From positions 1,590,378 through 1,654,377 of the forward strand of contig LR746264.1 in assembly GCA_902729315.2 (NCBI GenBank): DNA of 64,000 nt, in the 5' to 3' direction. The DNA comes from Spirodela intermedia (taxonomy: Eukaryota > Streptophyta > Magnoliopsida > Alismatales > Araceae). Positions 11,886-24,800 of the stretch are shown one piece after another. How positions within the stretch are numbered: the stretch's first letter is position 1; the number at the start of each line of letters is the position of its first letter. The notes beneath the pieces were generated by a model. The model saw only the letters and a program-made list of their open reading frames with translations, searched no databases and was not told the DNA's origin. The position numbers were made by a program, and so were the translations under genes.

Positions 11886-12690
11886 CTACTCTCTCTCTCT
11901 CTCCCTCTCTTTCGGCCTGCTGAACTGCTGACTGGACCACTGGCCGCTGATCGGGCTTCAGTCTGTATCCGACGGAGCTGCCCGGCGGGTAGTGATCCGA
12001 ATCGAGCCCGGTGGGCTGTGACGGCGTAACCCCCAGTAATGGGCTGGTAACTTGGCGGCCCAAAATGGCTCGCCACTATTTGTGCTCTAACCGGTCCTGG
12101 CGACTGTCTCGACCGGGGGGAGTAGACGGAGGGAGATGGTGGTGGAATGGTGGGGCCGGAGGGAGATCACGTAGGCGGAGGTAGCTGGAAGGTGGGTCGG
12201 CGGCGACGGGAGGGGATGGTGAAGCCGGAGGTGGCTGGGAGGCGGAACAGCGGCGGGAAGACGAGACGGCGTCGTTTGGAGGGAGACGGTGACGGGGGAT
12301 GAGGCTGGAGGGGAGGCAGCAGCGATGGCGACGGACGGTGGCGACGGCGGATGAGGCTGGGAGGGGGAGACGGCGGCGACGGCGGCGGACGGCAGCAATA
12401 GGCTCCAACCGGGAGTACGGGGTCCTCACGTCCTCCCTCTTCTCTTCGCCGAATCTCTTTAAGTAACATGCATTTCCTGGCAGTTAGGATCGTTCGCCGT
12501 GGGGAGCTCGTTATCACCCATAACAGATGACGACGACTGGGCACGAGTGAAAGCCGTGTCTTTTACTGACCGCTTCTGTCGGTGCTATTTATCTCTCTCT
12601 TTCTCTCTTGCTTACTCGCTCGCTCCTTGGCTCTCCCTTTATGGGCACGAGTATAAATACTGAGATTAAATGCCCAAAGCGAACACTTTT
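11886..12690 (-). promoter_or_regulatory. GC-rich leader/promoter of LBD copy 1
   Basis: A CT/GA tract touches the ATG, followed by about 600 bases of GC-rich sequence with CGCCGTC-type motifs. The same segment recurs upstream of the LBD copies at 20962, 25292, 49281 and 58473. Long Pro/Ser/Arg-rich open frames here are composition artefacts. A TATA-like ATAAATAG lies on the minus strand near 12590. Confidence 0.6.
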
Positions 12691-13862
12691 TCCAAAAAAT
12701 AAAAACTGGGCCACGGGAGAAGTACCTTTGTAGTTTTAATTGATATTTTCCTTCGAAATTAATTTCTAAAAATTTAAATATAAAGCTTTTCTTATTTTTC
12801 AAACATACATTTGAGTAATTTAAAATACGACGACTGAATCACATCACTTACATTCAAGTTTAACAACGGTTGATCTTTTTTGTATATTAAAAGCATCAAC
12901 CTAGTGAAGAGTGATATTGTTCTAAGTAAACTTCAGAATGAAAGAAGGTAAACCATGATTGCCCAAAAGCAATCTAGAAGTTAATTTAATCAGCACTAAA
13001 TGATTATGATGTTATTAATGTTTCTCCAATTATAAGTTTAAGATTATCTATTGTGTTGTATTACCAAGAAATTCATAGAAAGTTGAACAAGAGGACACTT
13101 TAGGATAGGAGACGAGAACTAAGAGTCAAATCACTTTAAAATTACAGGTGATGTGTTTTACTGAAATTTTATTATCTATTTATGGGAGTATGATATATGT
13201 TCTACACCATAGTCACTTAGAAAAGAATCAATTCTCATTTGAGAATTCTAGTCATATACATATATATATATATATATATTATGGCATGTCAATTAACTAT
13301 GTTATTTTTCAATTTTTCTTTACAAGATAGCACATAATTTAGGAAAACCAACCATAATTCATAGTGTACTAGAATATAAATCTTTGAAACATCTTAAGGT
13401 TGAGCAGGGATAACAACATTCATCAAAATCTCTTCGAAGGTTTTAGCAAGAAAAAACCTCTTCATAGATATTCATGCCACATGCCCTTCATAATGCTTCA
13501 TGTGTAAAAACTTTGTTCTGCAACAAGTTAGCTCACCATCTTTGAATCAACATTTAATGTTTGCATTAAAATTGGGTTTAGCTTAAATCAATTAAATGAG
13601 AAAAGATAGCAAACTTTGTATTTATATTATTTTGAAAGGGAAGATAATATGGGTTCTTTCATCTACTGATGATTGTAATGATTCATACTGATTTTTTCTA
13701 AATATAAATACATCATTTTCTCTCTTTTTTCTTCAAGTCATATTAAAAAAGGGTCAGTACCCTTAAACCACAACTTAAAATAATCAAAATAATGGCATAA
13801 TAACCATATAGTTCAGCCATAATATCAAAGATAGCTACTATGATTTCAAGACAAACATCATC

Positions 13863-13943
<81 letters not shown>

Positions 13944-13965
13944 GGCTCCATATTGATAATTCACC
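12690..13965 (-). repeat. AT-rich upstream arm of LBD copy 1 (inverted relative to 18.6-20.2 kb)
   Basis: This sequence recurs inverted at about 18640-20150 and 47170-48440, and in the same orientation at about 26200-27750 and 59640-60260. The shared landmarks are the AATCACATCACTTA block near 12838, a GAAACAT/TTATAAGTTTAA block near 13030 and a long (TC)n tract at 13866-13940. It always sits 5' of an LBD leader. I see no coding potential. Confidence 0.75.
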
Positions 13966-14745
13966 CTGGTTTCTTTTTTCGCTCCCTCCTAGTCTCATCC
14001 ATTGTCACCGCCATTCATCACCATCGCTGCCACCTCCCCCTCCACCTCACTATCGGTATTGTCTCCCTCCAAGCAATGTTGTCATCATCCCACTGGAAAT
14101 GTATGTCATTCATTATGACAACTCATGTGTCTTCTCTTTAATTGTCTATGAATCAACTCAACTGACATGCAGGTTGAGTAAATAGGTTGGGTTAAATCAA
14201 AATATGTTCACATTATAGCCATTGTTAAACTTTATTATTTTTTATTACTTTAGTAAATGAGAAAATTATATCAGTATAAACATATCTTTAGCATTAATCC
14301 AGTCCATATGAGTTCATGGGTTATGGATTCACTAAATCATATCCTAAGTCTATGGTAGTAAAGTGAGTCTAGTTCAATGACTTTCCATAGGATACAAACC
14401 TTTTTTAAGATAGTGATTCACATCTCATATTAGAAAAGTCTTGTTAGGATAACATTTTTCTTTACTCTTTGTTTGAATTTTTGTCATTTACAATTTATCT
14501 TGATTCATTATTGAATGGCATGTGGTATAAAGAACTATACTCAGAAATAATTATTAATAAAAGGTACTACATGAGGAACATAATCAAGGAATACAGCATT
14601 AGGAAACAATAGTCATATCTCTAAGGTGTGTGATTACTCAACAATTGTAAAGGCCTTCATTTTGTAAGGACATATGCTATGGGAAAGCTTTTAACAATAA
14701 ATTTCAATGTCTCTTCAAGGTAGAAAATATTTTTTTCCTTCAAAA
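13966..14745. other. AT-rich spacer with a segment inverted relative to a TTC38 intron
   Basis: Positions about 14165-14480 match the reverse complement of about 31020-31330, which lies in a TTC38 intron. No gene is visible. The remainder is AT-rich filler. Confidence 0.55.
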
Positions 14746-17700
14746 AAATGTTAAAAATGTATATTATGGAAACTACTTTGGAACCCTACTAATAATGAAG
14801 ACAACCACAAATGAAGCAGCCTCCACATGAGCCTCATATTTCAAGAGAAAAATAGATTGTAGGACTAAGTTGACACATACATGATTTCTAAAAGATGATA
14901 GTATGAAACAAAAAACATGTTGATAATTGTAGGACATACTAACTAGGAAAAGTATTGTGTTCCAATTTCTTGCTTTCTTTTCAGAGCACTTTGGGGATCT
15001 ATAAGCTCATAAGAACTTGTAAAATGAAGACAACTTAGATAGCTCTATCTTTATATTTGTAGAAAGGTATATGATACTAAATGATAAAAATAATCTAATT
15101 ATTGACAATTAGTTTTCATTTTATACCCAATTACTCTAACATAGAAAAAATGAGGAGTATCAAGTTTAGAACCACTAGCTGCTTATGTATTAGTTAGAAT
15201 GTTTATTATGGCTCTAGAATGATGATATATACAATTATTTCAACTCTTTGAAACAATTTTGAACTTCAAATAAAAACCCTTTTAGAGATGTTAGAAGAGA
15301 TATCTTATTTTATATTTTCTAAAATCATAATCATAAAATATGTCACCAATTAGCATACTTTTCATGTAAAAAGAAACATTGAAAAGAGAGTCAATTTCTC
15401 ACTTTCAACATGTCACTTCTCCGACTGAAGATAGTTGAAAACATTCTAATTTTCTTTTACACCTCCATTATTTGCTAATAACGTCATGAAAAATACTAAA
15501 AACTAATGCACTACATGCTTTCACTAAATTGAATCCTTCACTACATGTGTTTTTTAAGTTTTAACTTGAATCATTCACTAAATTGCAACTATAAACATAA
15601 CTACTACATTTAGAATTGATTACTTCTCTTATGCATATTTCTTCTTTTTTATGATCTATTGCTTATTTGTTGTCATCCAAGAACTATATACTACACAAGT
15701 CAAGCCTAGTACCAATATTGTGACAATTTTCACAAATAAAGCTGAAACTCACATTGTACTAGTTCACCAAAATGTAAGCAGTTAGAAAACAAACTAGAAA
15801 TCAACATCAAGTGTATCCTACTATATTATGTAAAGATCCATGTGCTCAACATACAAGCAAATATGATATTTTGATTAAGTGTGCTACTACATAGTGGAAA
15901 ACTAACTTACATTATATTGTGCCCAAAAGTCATCTTTATTGAGTTCATATCTTTTTCAAGTAGAATTCTCAACATTAGGCAATCTCTCAAGCTTTAGTAA
16001 TGCAAAAATGCTCATTCCATGTATGTATCCCACTTGCTTATTTTGAGTCAATGCATGTTAAATAACATAATTAGTAGATAGTATGGAGAATGCAAATTAT
16101 GGATGAGAAACACAATCATATCCTAGAACATTCTCAATATTCAAGTGCACTATCACAATAACACTTTAATTCTGCAAGACAATTGAAACATGAGAACATA
16201 TAGTGTGCAAAAGAACAAAAGTTTAGTGGTAAATATTTTCAAAGATATAATAAAAATATGATTCAACAAGTAACATGAACCAAAAATTTTGAACATTAAA
16301 GCCAAAAATCAAATGATAAAATAAACACTAGTCTTACATTGTTATGTTAAGTACAAACAACTATGAATGCTCTTTTTCCTAATATGTCCAATAACATATT
16401 CTTGATAGTGGTATTCTTAACAAATGATCATGATACGTCATATTATGAAATAAAATGTATTATCCCCTCATAGAAAGCTCTGGCCCTAAATATAAGGATA
16501 TGAGGGGCAACATAAAATCCTAATCAAAAGTTAAATTGAGAGGTGCTCGACCCCAAATAAGGTTATATCCTATGTTTTATTCAAATGTAAACTAGTCTAG
16601 TAGGTAGCTTTTCAAGGTCACGCAACTTATTCAACAAGCTTAAATGATAAAATCAGGCCAACCAATGTAAAAGCATAGTATTTTAGTTCTCTTCAATGAG
16701 ACTAGGTCCCTCAAAAACTCCTCTAAAACCTAAAAAAGTAACCACAAAAATATGGTTGAATTAGTGTGGGATAAAATGAACCTAAAAAATACAACAAGAA
16801 AGGAATTTGAAAGTTTGTCTTTGATAAGTTACCAATGTCTCATGTGTTCAACATAATTGTTTGCCATTTAAAGTTACAACAAAAGATAAAATAAATCTTA
16901 GAAAATCACAAAGAATTAGTATATTACATTGCTTTAAGATCACTTCTACCATGATGCCTTTATTTTAACATTAGACAATAACACCAAATCACATTTAATT
17001 TCGACAAGTCTTCAAAAATCTTATACAATAAAAATTTGAGAATAAGATAAATTACCTTTCAGATTCTATGACAAGATCATTTGATTACATTGACATCTAA
17101 ACTACATTTTGAGAAAATAAGCAACACAATTGAAAATCAATTGATCTCCTTGTATTTAGCTAGATTCTACCACTGACATAATTTACACACAATGTCAACA
17201 AATAATGAAATAACAAAGTATGAGTAATTCTAGCATAACCCAATTCAAAGGCGGTATTTGAATCTCAAAATATCATTTTCAAGAAAGACAAAAAACGTTT
17301 CTAGTGATATATTGTATTCTAACATTTGTGATGCAAAATTCTTAGAGTAATAGATGTCAAACCTAATGGTTTAGGAATTTTTTGGCACCCTTCATTGTCA
17401 TATAATTTGCCTTTTGCCCAATAGGTGACTTGCTGCCTATCAATACTAAAAATTTCATATATTCTTTCAACAATTAAAACATATGCAGCACAATTCTATC
17501 TCAAAAAAGAAGAAGTCCATGTTAACATGCATTGCCCTAGGACTCAAACCCACCAATCCATAAATGATGGAATATCCAACATTGATCATTGCAACTTTGA
17601 GACACCAGCTCTACTCACAACCCTAGATTGTAGAAAAAAATAAATTATGATCTGAATTGGTTGATTCAGACCAAAAATACATGCTAACCTATCCAAATAT

Positions 17701-18480
17701 GAACAAAATCAACTACAACCAACTTTAATCAGTCAATAGTAAGAAAGATAAACATAGATAGGGGGTACAAATCAAATTAAAAAGTTGGGTGACATTAGAA
17801 AATTTATGTTCTTTTATATAAAAACCAAGTCCCCAAACTCAAATTATTAGTCAATCTTTGAAAATTTTAGTCAAAGAGAGCACAAGAATTATTTTCCACC
17901 TGATTTGATTTTTGAATTATCTTTTTCTCCACAATGATAAAACTGAGTTGCCTAAGAGTGGAACCACCTAATCTTGGGCTGCACAAAACCCTACACTAGA
18001 ATACTATTGACACAATTATTTAAATTCAAACATCTAATCTAATAGCTCATGAAATAATAGCAAGAACCAGCTTATCATATTACACTTGACTGATCCAATG
18101 CTAGTCCATGCTTTTGAGTCATAATGATAGGTTGAGACTTTCACTATGGAATCAGTCACTAATAAACAGTGAAAAAAGAATAGGGGGTGAAAAGATTGAC
18201 CAACTTTTCTCATTGGTAGATTACAAATGAGTTCCAATTAGCTTATCATGAGGGGTGTCATGTCATGCAGATTATAATGATATCTCCTCCAATGCAGAAG
18301 AGCTCCATGAGCTTGATGTCTATGGATCCTAGTCATATTGAAGAAAATTTTAGAAAACTCATAGTGAAAGGAAACCAACTAAGGCGATGCATATATAAAT
18401 AAGTAGATAAGTTCAAGTCATAAGATAATAAAATGTAAGGTGCTAGGCATAAACAACCAAGTTTACATTGCTCATTAAGA
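14746..18480 (-). pseudogene. TTC38 pseudogene fragment A (exons 4-5 and flanking introns)
   Basis: The segment is collinear with about 32880-36000 of the intact TTC38 gene. Exon 5 remains at about 15916-16058 and exon 4 at about 16625-16729 (minus strand). In exon 4 an extra T shifts the frame (GATTTTATC against GATTTATC). The terminal Glu-Gln codons have changed to a TAA-containing sequence. Exon 5 has lost codons of the GRMSDAEKSAWRGY region through substitutions and indels. Exons 1-3 and 6-14 are absent, so the copy cannot encode the protein. Confidence 0.8.
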
Positions 18481-18599
18481 GAGAGGGCCAACATGTATTT
18501 TTGTTATGCTCAAAATTTACATTCCTCAACCTCAAGCTAGAATATTGTGCTTTGCTCTATTTTCAAGTGGGATAGATCACGCCCAATGGATACACTTGG

Positions 18600-18843
18600 A
18601 AGAACAAGAAATTATGCAAAAACCCAAAATGGATCAGACAAAGAACCATCTTCACAACTAAATTTTCACATATATGTATATGCATAATGAGTGTGTGTGT
18701 GATAGAGAGAGGTGGGTCAATACCTAGAGAAAAGATGAAATCTTAAAATACTTGCTTAAGAGCTTGTCTTGGTACTCAAATGGATCGCATAAAGAATGGT
18801 CTTCACAACTATAAATTTTCAAATCTATAAATATAACTAGCTA

Positions 18844-18899
<56 letters not shown>

Positions 18900-20150
18900 T
18901 AATGTTTGTCTTGGAATCATGGTAACTATCTTTGATGTTATAGCTGAGCTTTATAGTTTTTATGCCACTTTTTTGTATATGACTTGGAAATTATTTTTGG
19001 TTGGTTTTATAGAAATTGAAAAAAATGAGAAAACTAGGATGTATTTATATTTATAGGAAATCATGACGAATTTATATAATTAGTAGTAGATGAAAGAGCC
19101 CATATTATCTTCTCATTCAAGATAAGAGAAATATAAAGTATATTATCTTTTTCCCATTTAATTTATTTAAGCTAAACCCAATGTTAATGCAAACATTAAA
19201 TGCTGATTCAAAGATGGTGAGCTAACTTGTTATAAAACAAAGTTTTTGCAAATGAAGCATTAAGAAGGGCATGTGTGACATGAATATCTATGAAGAGGTT
19301 TTATCTAGCTAAAATCTTTGAAGAGGTTTTGATGAAGGTTGTTATCCCTAATCAACCTTGGGATGTTTCAAATATTTATATCCTAGTACACAAAATTATG
19401 GCTGGTTTTCCTAAATTTTGTCCAATGTTGAAAAGATAGAAAATTAGCATGGTTAATCGATATGTATATATATATATATATTGGTATGACTAGAATACTC
19501 AAATGAGATTTGATTCCTTTCTAATTGACTATGGTGTAGAACATATATCAAACTCACAAAAATAGACAATACAACTTCAATAAAACACATCACACATAAT
19601 TTTAGAGTGATTTGATTCACAATTCATGTCTCCTATCCTAAGTTTCCCATTGTTCAACTTTTTATTAATTCGTTGGTAAGATTACACAGTAGATAATGTT
19701 AAACTTATAATTTGGAGAAACATTAATAACATCAAATTCATTTAGTACTCATGAAATTAACTTTCTGAATTACTTTTGAGCAACAATGCTTCATCCTACT
19801 TTCATGGCTCTTGCCCATGAGTTGATTACCTTGAAAACTATCACTATTTTGATGATTTGAATGTACAAAAAAGATCAATTTGTTATTAAACTTGAGTGTA
19901 AGTGATGTGATTCATTTGTTCTATTTTAAATCACTCAAATTAAAAGTCTTTGAAACAAGAGAAGCTTTGTATTTTAATTTATAGATTTTTTTTTCAAGGA
20001 AATATATCAATTAAAACCTAAAAAATCTTCAGAATTTATAGTGCATTTTCGAGTTCGATTTCACTAAGGGATGTGAGGAAAATTTGAGCAGAAGTTTGGA
20101 TTTTTTATTTTCTAAAAATAAAAAAAAATATTTATATGTTGACAAGGCCC
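18600..20150 (+). repeat. AT-rich upstream arm of LBD copy 2
   Basis: This is the reverse complement of the arm at about 12690-13965. It includes a (GA)n run at 18845-18895, the AGATGAAAGAGCCCATATTA block near 19090 and the AAGTGATGTGATTCA block near 19900. With 12.7-14 kb it forms the inner part of an inverted duplication that also contains LBD copies 1 and 2. Confidence 0.75.
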
Positions 20151-20838
20151 AATTGGGGCCAAAATGCCCGGCCACTTGTTCAAAAGATGGACTTCTCCCA
20201 TGGACAATTTTTAATTTTTAGGGAGAATTCAGTTAGGTTGCGCAAGCTGAATATTTATACTTGTGTTTTTTTGTAAATAATCTGACAAAAGTCAACGCCA
20301 AAAAGCACGGGCCACTATCTCCTCCCGTCGCCGCCATCTCGCCTTCCTACTGCCGACCACCTTCCAGCCACCTCCGCCCACGTGATCTCCGTCCGTCGCC
20401 GCAATTCCACCGCCGTCACCACCGTCTCGCTCCGTCGCCTACTCCGCCTGCCGAGACAGCCGCCCGGACGGGCGACCACGTGATGGCCAGCCGTTGTTGG
20501 GCCGCCAAGTTACCGCCTCATTACTTGGGTTTGGCCGACACAGCCCACCGGTTCGGATTCGGATCGCAACCCGCCTTGCGGCTCCCTCGGATCCAGACTG
20601 AAGCCCGACTAGCGGCCAGTGCAGTCAGCAGTCCACGGTCTCCGGAGTCAAAGACCAAATCAGCAAGAACGATGTACAACAAACATCGTGAAACGATTGC
20701 CCGGTTGGAGAGAGAGAGAGAAACGGGGGGAGAGAGAGAGAGAGTTCCAAGAATGATGAACAACAAACTAAAATGGCACCAGGCTGTTGTCATCATCCTC
20801 GAGCCTTGTATTTAAGCTGGCCTCCCCCCACCAGGCCT

Positions 20839-20872
<34 letters not shown>

Positions 20873-20961
20873 AGACTTCGTCTTGTGGGAGGATCCCCGA
20901 TGAGGATCCCGGTTTCCTTCCTCTCTCTATCTGAATGTAGAGCGAGAAACAAGGAGAGCAG
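20151..20961 (+). promoter_or_regulatory. GC-rich leader/promoter of LBD copy 2
   Basis: This is the same CGCC-rich leader as in the other LBD units, with a TATTTAA element near 20810. A CT tract (20838-20872) and a short spacer lead to the ATG at 20962. The 184-codon frame at 20261 is composition-driven and resembles no family. Confidence 0.55.
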
Positions 20962-21454
20962 ATGACGACGAGGGGGGGCCGAAACTGCTTCGCCTGCAGG
21001 CGCCAGCACCGCAGGTGCGGCTCCGAGTGCCCATTGGCTCCCTTCTTCCCCCTCGACCAGCCCCAACGGTTCGAGAACGCCAGACGCCTCTTCGGCGTCA
21101 GCAACATTCTCAAGATCCTCTCCGGCATCGATCCTGCTCTGCAACCCGACGCCATGCGCTCCATCATCTACGAGTCCGACTGTCGCGCCCACTTCCCCGT
21201 CGAAGGCTGCTTGGCCGTCATCCGCCATCTCTTGCACCAACTCCGCTGCGCAGAAATAGAGCTCGCCTTCCTCACCAATGAGATCGCCCACCACCGCTCC
21301 CAAATGGAGCACGTTGACTACAATCAGCCAAGAAAAACCAGGTAATTTATCTCATCTGATTTTCATCTCTCTTCTGCCAGTCTTTGTGGTCTTATATCTA
21401 ATCCGCCGCATTGCTCATGGTCCTTGTTTTCTTTATGGGTGCAGCTCTGAGTAA
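20962..21454 (+). CDS. LOB-domain (LBD27-like) transcription factor, copy 2, short but intact
   Basis: Exon 1 is 20962-21341. A CAG|GTAATT donor and a TGCAG acceptor at 21444 lead to a ten-base terminal exon ending in TAA, giving about 129 residues. Unspliced, the frame stops four bases after the donor, giving 127 residues. The zinc motif CFACRRQHRRCGSEC (Cys 9, 12, 19, 23) is complete. The GAS-type block is FENARRLFGVSNILKIL, followed by YESDCRAHFPVEGCLAVIRH. It lacks the Gly/Asp linker and the DGQLYLGPQQP tail seen in copies 1, 3 and 8. The TAA falls where copy 1 has GAA in exon 2, so the acidic tail is lost. It is more diverged than copies 1, 3 and 8 and resembles the pseudogene at 49281, so these two form a subgroup. 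Confidence 0.72.
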
Positions 21455-21965
21455 TCCAAGGTCACCGAGGAGGTAGAGAGCCACAAGAGTTGTGAGGAAC
21501 TGAGGTCAAGATTGAGGCTGAGCCCATCACTCTAAGAAACCTTGTCGTCATCAAGAACGAGGAAGATTAACAAAAAGACGGCGAGGAGATGGTCTCAAGA
21601 GACATTTAGTCATGATCCTTGCGCATCTGCCACTTTCCTCCATAGAAATAATGGAAAGGAGATGGAAAGGGACATGGAAATAAAGAATGGAAATTAACAT
21701 AGAAATAGGGAGAGAAATTTGCCATACTAATAAGTTTCGATCCTGAAGGTCCCCATGGCCCGCTATTCTCTTCCTTCTTGCTCAGGAGACTCTTTTCAAT
21801 TTCGTTATTTAGTTCACTCATAGACGCTAATAATTGATGAAGGGTTCAACTAGCGGCTCCCTTTCTTTTCCTTAACACCATAGGTGAACCAACCCATCGA
21901 ACATGACCCACAAAGGAGCCTAATGAATCATTCGAATATTATTTCGTCAAGAGTTTCAGAGGAAA
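21455..21965 (+). other. 3' flank of LBD unit 2
   Basis: This contains the decayed second-exon region (to about 21600) and the same outer flank seen at 10826-11128 and 55980-56265, here in plus orientation. It marks the end of the unit. Confidence 0.65.
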
Positions 21966-22139
21966 TCATGGCCACAGGAGTGTGCCGGCTGGATGGTTTA
22001 CTGATGCAACACTGTTCATTGTGAAATTTCTTTTTTCTGATAATTTATTTAAAATAATATTAGATAATTTTTTATAATGTAAATAAATATACTCTTTAGG
22101 ATAGCTGACATCATAAAAATTTTAAGTAAAAATTTGGGT

Positions 22140-22239
22140 GTCTATCATTGTCCCAAAGTTCATTGGGTCAAAATAAGAGTAGCTAAATTGATTTTAGGTG
22201 TACAAGACTGTTGTTAAATGAAAAAATAATGTCTCTCTC

Positions 22240-22300
<61 letters not shown>

Positions 22301-23160
22301 CTCACTAGATATATATATAGAAAATGTCTAAAATCCATAGATGATATCTTAGAAAAAGAAAGTCTACATAGGGAATAAACCAAGTGCTTGCATAAGCAAA
22401 CACTAGAAGACAACATAAACCACCAAAACTTATACATATTAATGTTAAAGACAAAGGCAACATGTGTTTAATAGGAGATCTTGGATCGTTTCTTTGTGAG
22501 ATTGGGGATTCATCCAGTGTTGTTGACAATTACAAGATTATCTATACAACAATTTGACGTGAGGCCAATAATTATACACACACCTACAAACCATTGGTTT
22601 AACCTCATTTCTCTCACGGATCACTTTCTTGGATGAGAGAGAGGATATCATTGATATTCTATCTTAAAACCATATATATGCTGAGTGTTTTTCTTCATCA
22701 CCATGCTTTTTTTATCATATTATATTTTCTTGTTGCTGTAAGCATAACAATGACAAAAAATTAGTAGAATAGCTCCCATGCACCACAAAAAGATGAGTTT
22801 ACCTAGCAGAATGATCAACTTTCTCTCACACCAAAGATGCATAGAAACAAGCCATGAAGTCGCATAGAAAAACATACATAAATGAGCAACAATCACCCAG
22901 GAAGGAGAACAAGCTTCCATGAAATCTACAGCCTCTTTGAAACAGCAATCATTTTACAAGACATGACATAACTACAGAGAAATTCAAAAGATAAATGTGC
23001 AGGTCAATAAAAGGCATTACAGTAGAAAAAGACAACTAAAAACATGTAGAGATCAAACTAATAAAAATGCAAGAAAAATCAATGAATGTCAATTGTTTAT
23101 GTGACTACATTTATTTCTCACATATCAAATGAATCAGTATGCTAAACTAAATTATAAACT
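22140..23160 (-). pseudogene. TTC38 pseudogene fragment B (exon 6 and intron pieces)
   Basis: Positions 22140-22720 match the TTC38 intron region at about 29920-30400. From about 22780 the sequence jumps to match 32330-32700. Exon 6 persists at about 22874-22968 (minus strand) but has an in-frame TAA in place of the Gln codon of LCHVLQ. It also has a one-base loss in the SWVDCC codons. A (TC)n run lies at 22233-22297. It is non-functional. Confidence 0.72.
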
Positions 23161-23185
23161 GGATCTATGTTTACAACCTTATGAT

Positions 23186-23270
23186 CAAGGCAGAGGTCTT
23201 CCTCAAGTACTACCTTGGGGAAGACAGGGTGATGGACACTGAACTCGGGAGCTTCATGGGCCACTCTAGC
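23186..23270 (+). pseudogene. Captured fragment of GPAT exon 1
   Basis: About 80 bases match GPAT positions 9353-9436, encoding AEVFLKYYLG and TELGSFMG against [10 protein letters not shown] and TELGSFMG in the gene. By eye, identity is roughly four in five bases. No other GPAT sequence adjoins it, so it is an isolated captured piece. Confidence 0.7.
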
Positions 23271-24690
23271 TCCATATCACTGTCTTTTCTGACTCTCCCT
23301 CTTCTATACAAGCAGAACCCCCAAACCCACCCCCACGTACAGCTGCTGCATCCAAGAGCTGAGAGCCGCATTTGCCAAGAAGAGAAGAAGAAAGCAGCCT
23401 TCTTGAGAGCATTTCTTGGTACCCAAATGGATCAGAAAAAATCGATATTCACAACTGTAAAATTTCACATTTATATATATATAAATATCCACAGAGAGAG
23501 AGAGAGAGAGAGAGGCGGGCTAGAAACAGGAGAGAAGAAGAAAGGTGCCAGCTTGAGAGCTTTTCTTGGTACCTTGTGTTGATGTCAAGCCAATGTGATC
23601 TTCTCCTCCAAATAGGGGTAACCTGCAATAAATGGACCGAGTTTATGCATGCTTCAAGAACTTCATGCTAAGCCAATGGAAATACATCGCAACGACCAGC
23701 ACAAGGAGGGTCAATGGAACCAACAAGCAGTAGTACCTAACAAATAGAATCAAGATCAATCAGAGAGACAATCATAGAATCACAAGTCAAGAAAAAAAAA
23801 CCTAGATTGCACTGGGCCTTGAACAGACCCTAAACTCCAAGGCTAAGAGATTAAAACCCAAGTCATATGAAGACCCATCTTAATACAATTGACAAAAGCT
23901 TGAAAAAGAGTGTGAATCCTAAACCATAAAATTGTAAACTCTGAAGCATTAAGTAGAGATCTTGTGAAGATCCTGTGAAGATCAATCTGAACACATGATA
24001 TGAGCTTTGAAAAGCACAAATACCATAACCTTAAAAACTAAGAAACAAGGAGGCTAAGGGGATGATCACAGGGCTCCACTTGTGAACTGTTGAAAGAAAG
24101 ATGGATGCCAAACGAATCTAGATTCTGCTCCACAGAGACTGCTAAAAAACCTGTGGTCTAAAGCCCTGTCTTGTGGACATGGTGGGAATAAGGTATATTT
24201 GACTGAATTAACAACCTGTCTTTCTCATAGATATTCAAAAAAATGATTTAAATAATCTAAAGCCCAACTAGTTATCAAATCTGATCAGAGCTTCCTTTTT
24301 TTCTGTTTTTTCTTGTTCACATAAATGGGGATGCACCAGTCGGTAATTTTATCACCAAGACTAATTATCGGCCTTCTTAGCTACTAATTTTCTTTTAAAA
24401 AGATCCGGAGATACCCACCAGACGTCTGAACTTATTTTCTTAAAAGTCCTTGACATATCCTTCTGAGATTTCCTTTCTTGGAGTATGAGGATCTATAACC
24501 TATCCAAGTATTTCAACCAGACCTCTCAGGGAATCGACTACCAAAATTGGGGATTAGTCCAGTTGTTCTGGAGGTCAACCCCTCTATTATAAGAGGTTGT
24601 CCATGTTCTGTTCAGTAGATTACTTGATAAATTTAGGACATTGCATATCAGAGGGGACACATTTACAACGCATCCTCCGTGGTTGCCTTG
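23271..24690. other. Intergenic sequence without a recognisable gene
   Basis: Positions about 23410-23515 resemble the inner flank of the LBD arms (ACCCAAATGGATCAG, then a GA run), and a second related copy lies at 23518-23575. I see nothing identifiable in the rest. Confidence 0.5.
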
Positions 24691-24800
24691 GATTCTTCAC
24701 AAGTTCACCCAGGAAAAAACATGGACGAGAACAAGGCAGGGGATTAAAGATAATCAACACAAGATTTGAAGGAGGAAGATGAGCATCAGATGAATCAAAA

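Noticed and set aside
12076-12544. Long Pro/Ser/Arg-rich frames in the LBD leaders (also 20261-20815, 25637-26122, 48442-48858, 58474-59141)
   Set aside because: They are open in several frames at once and follow CGCC/CT composition. The copies do not preserve one protein frame and no domain is seen.
10826-21965. Interpretation of the mirrored block as a transposon with long terminal inverted repeats
   Set aside because: The inverted homology includes complete LBD genes with their leaders and 3' flanks, and I saw no target-site duplication. A segmental inverted duplication is simpler, though the arms alone remain an open question.
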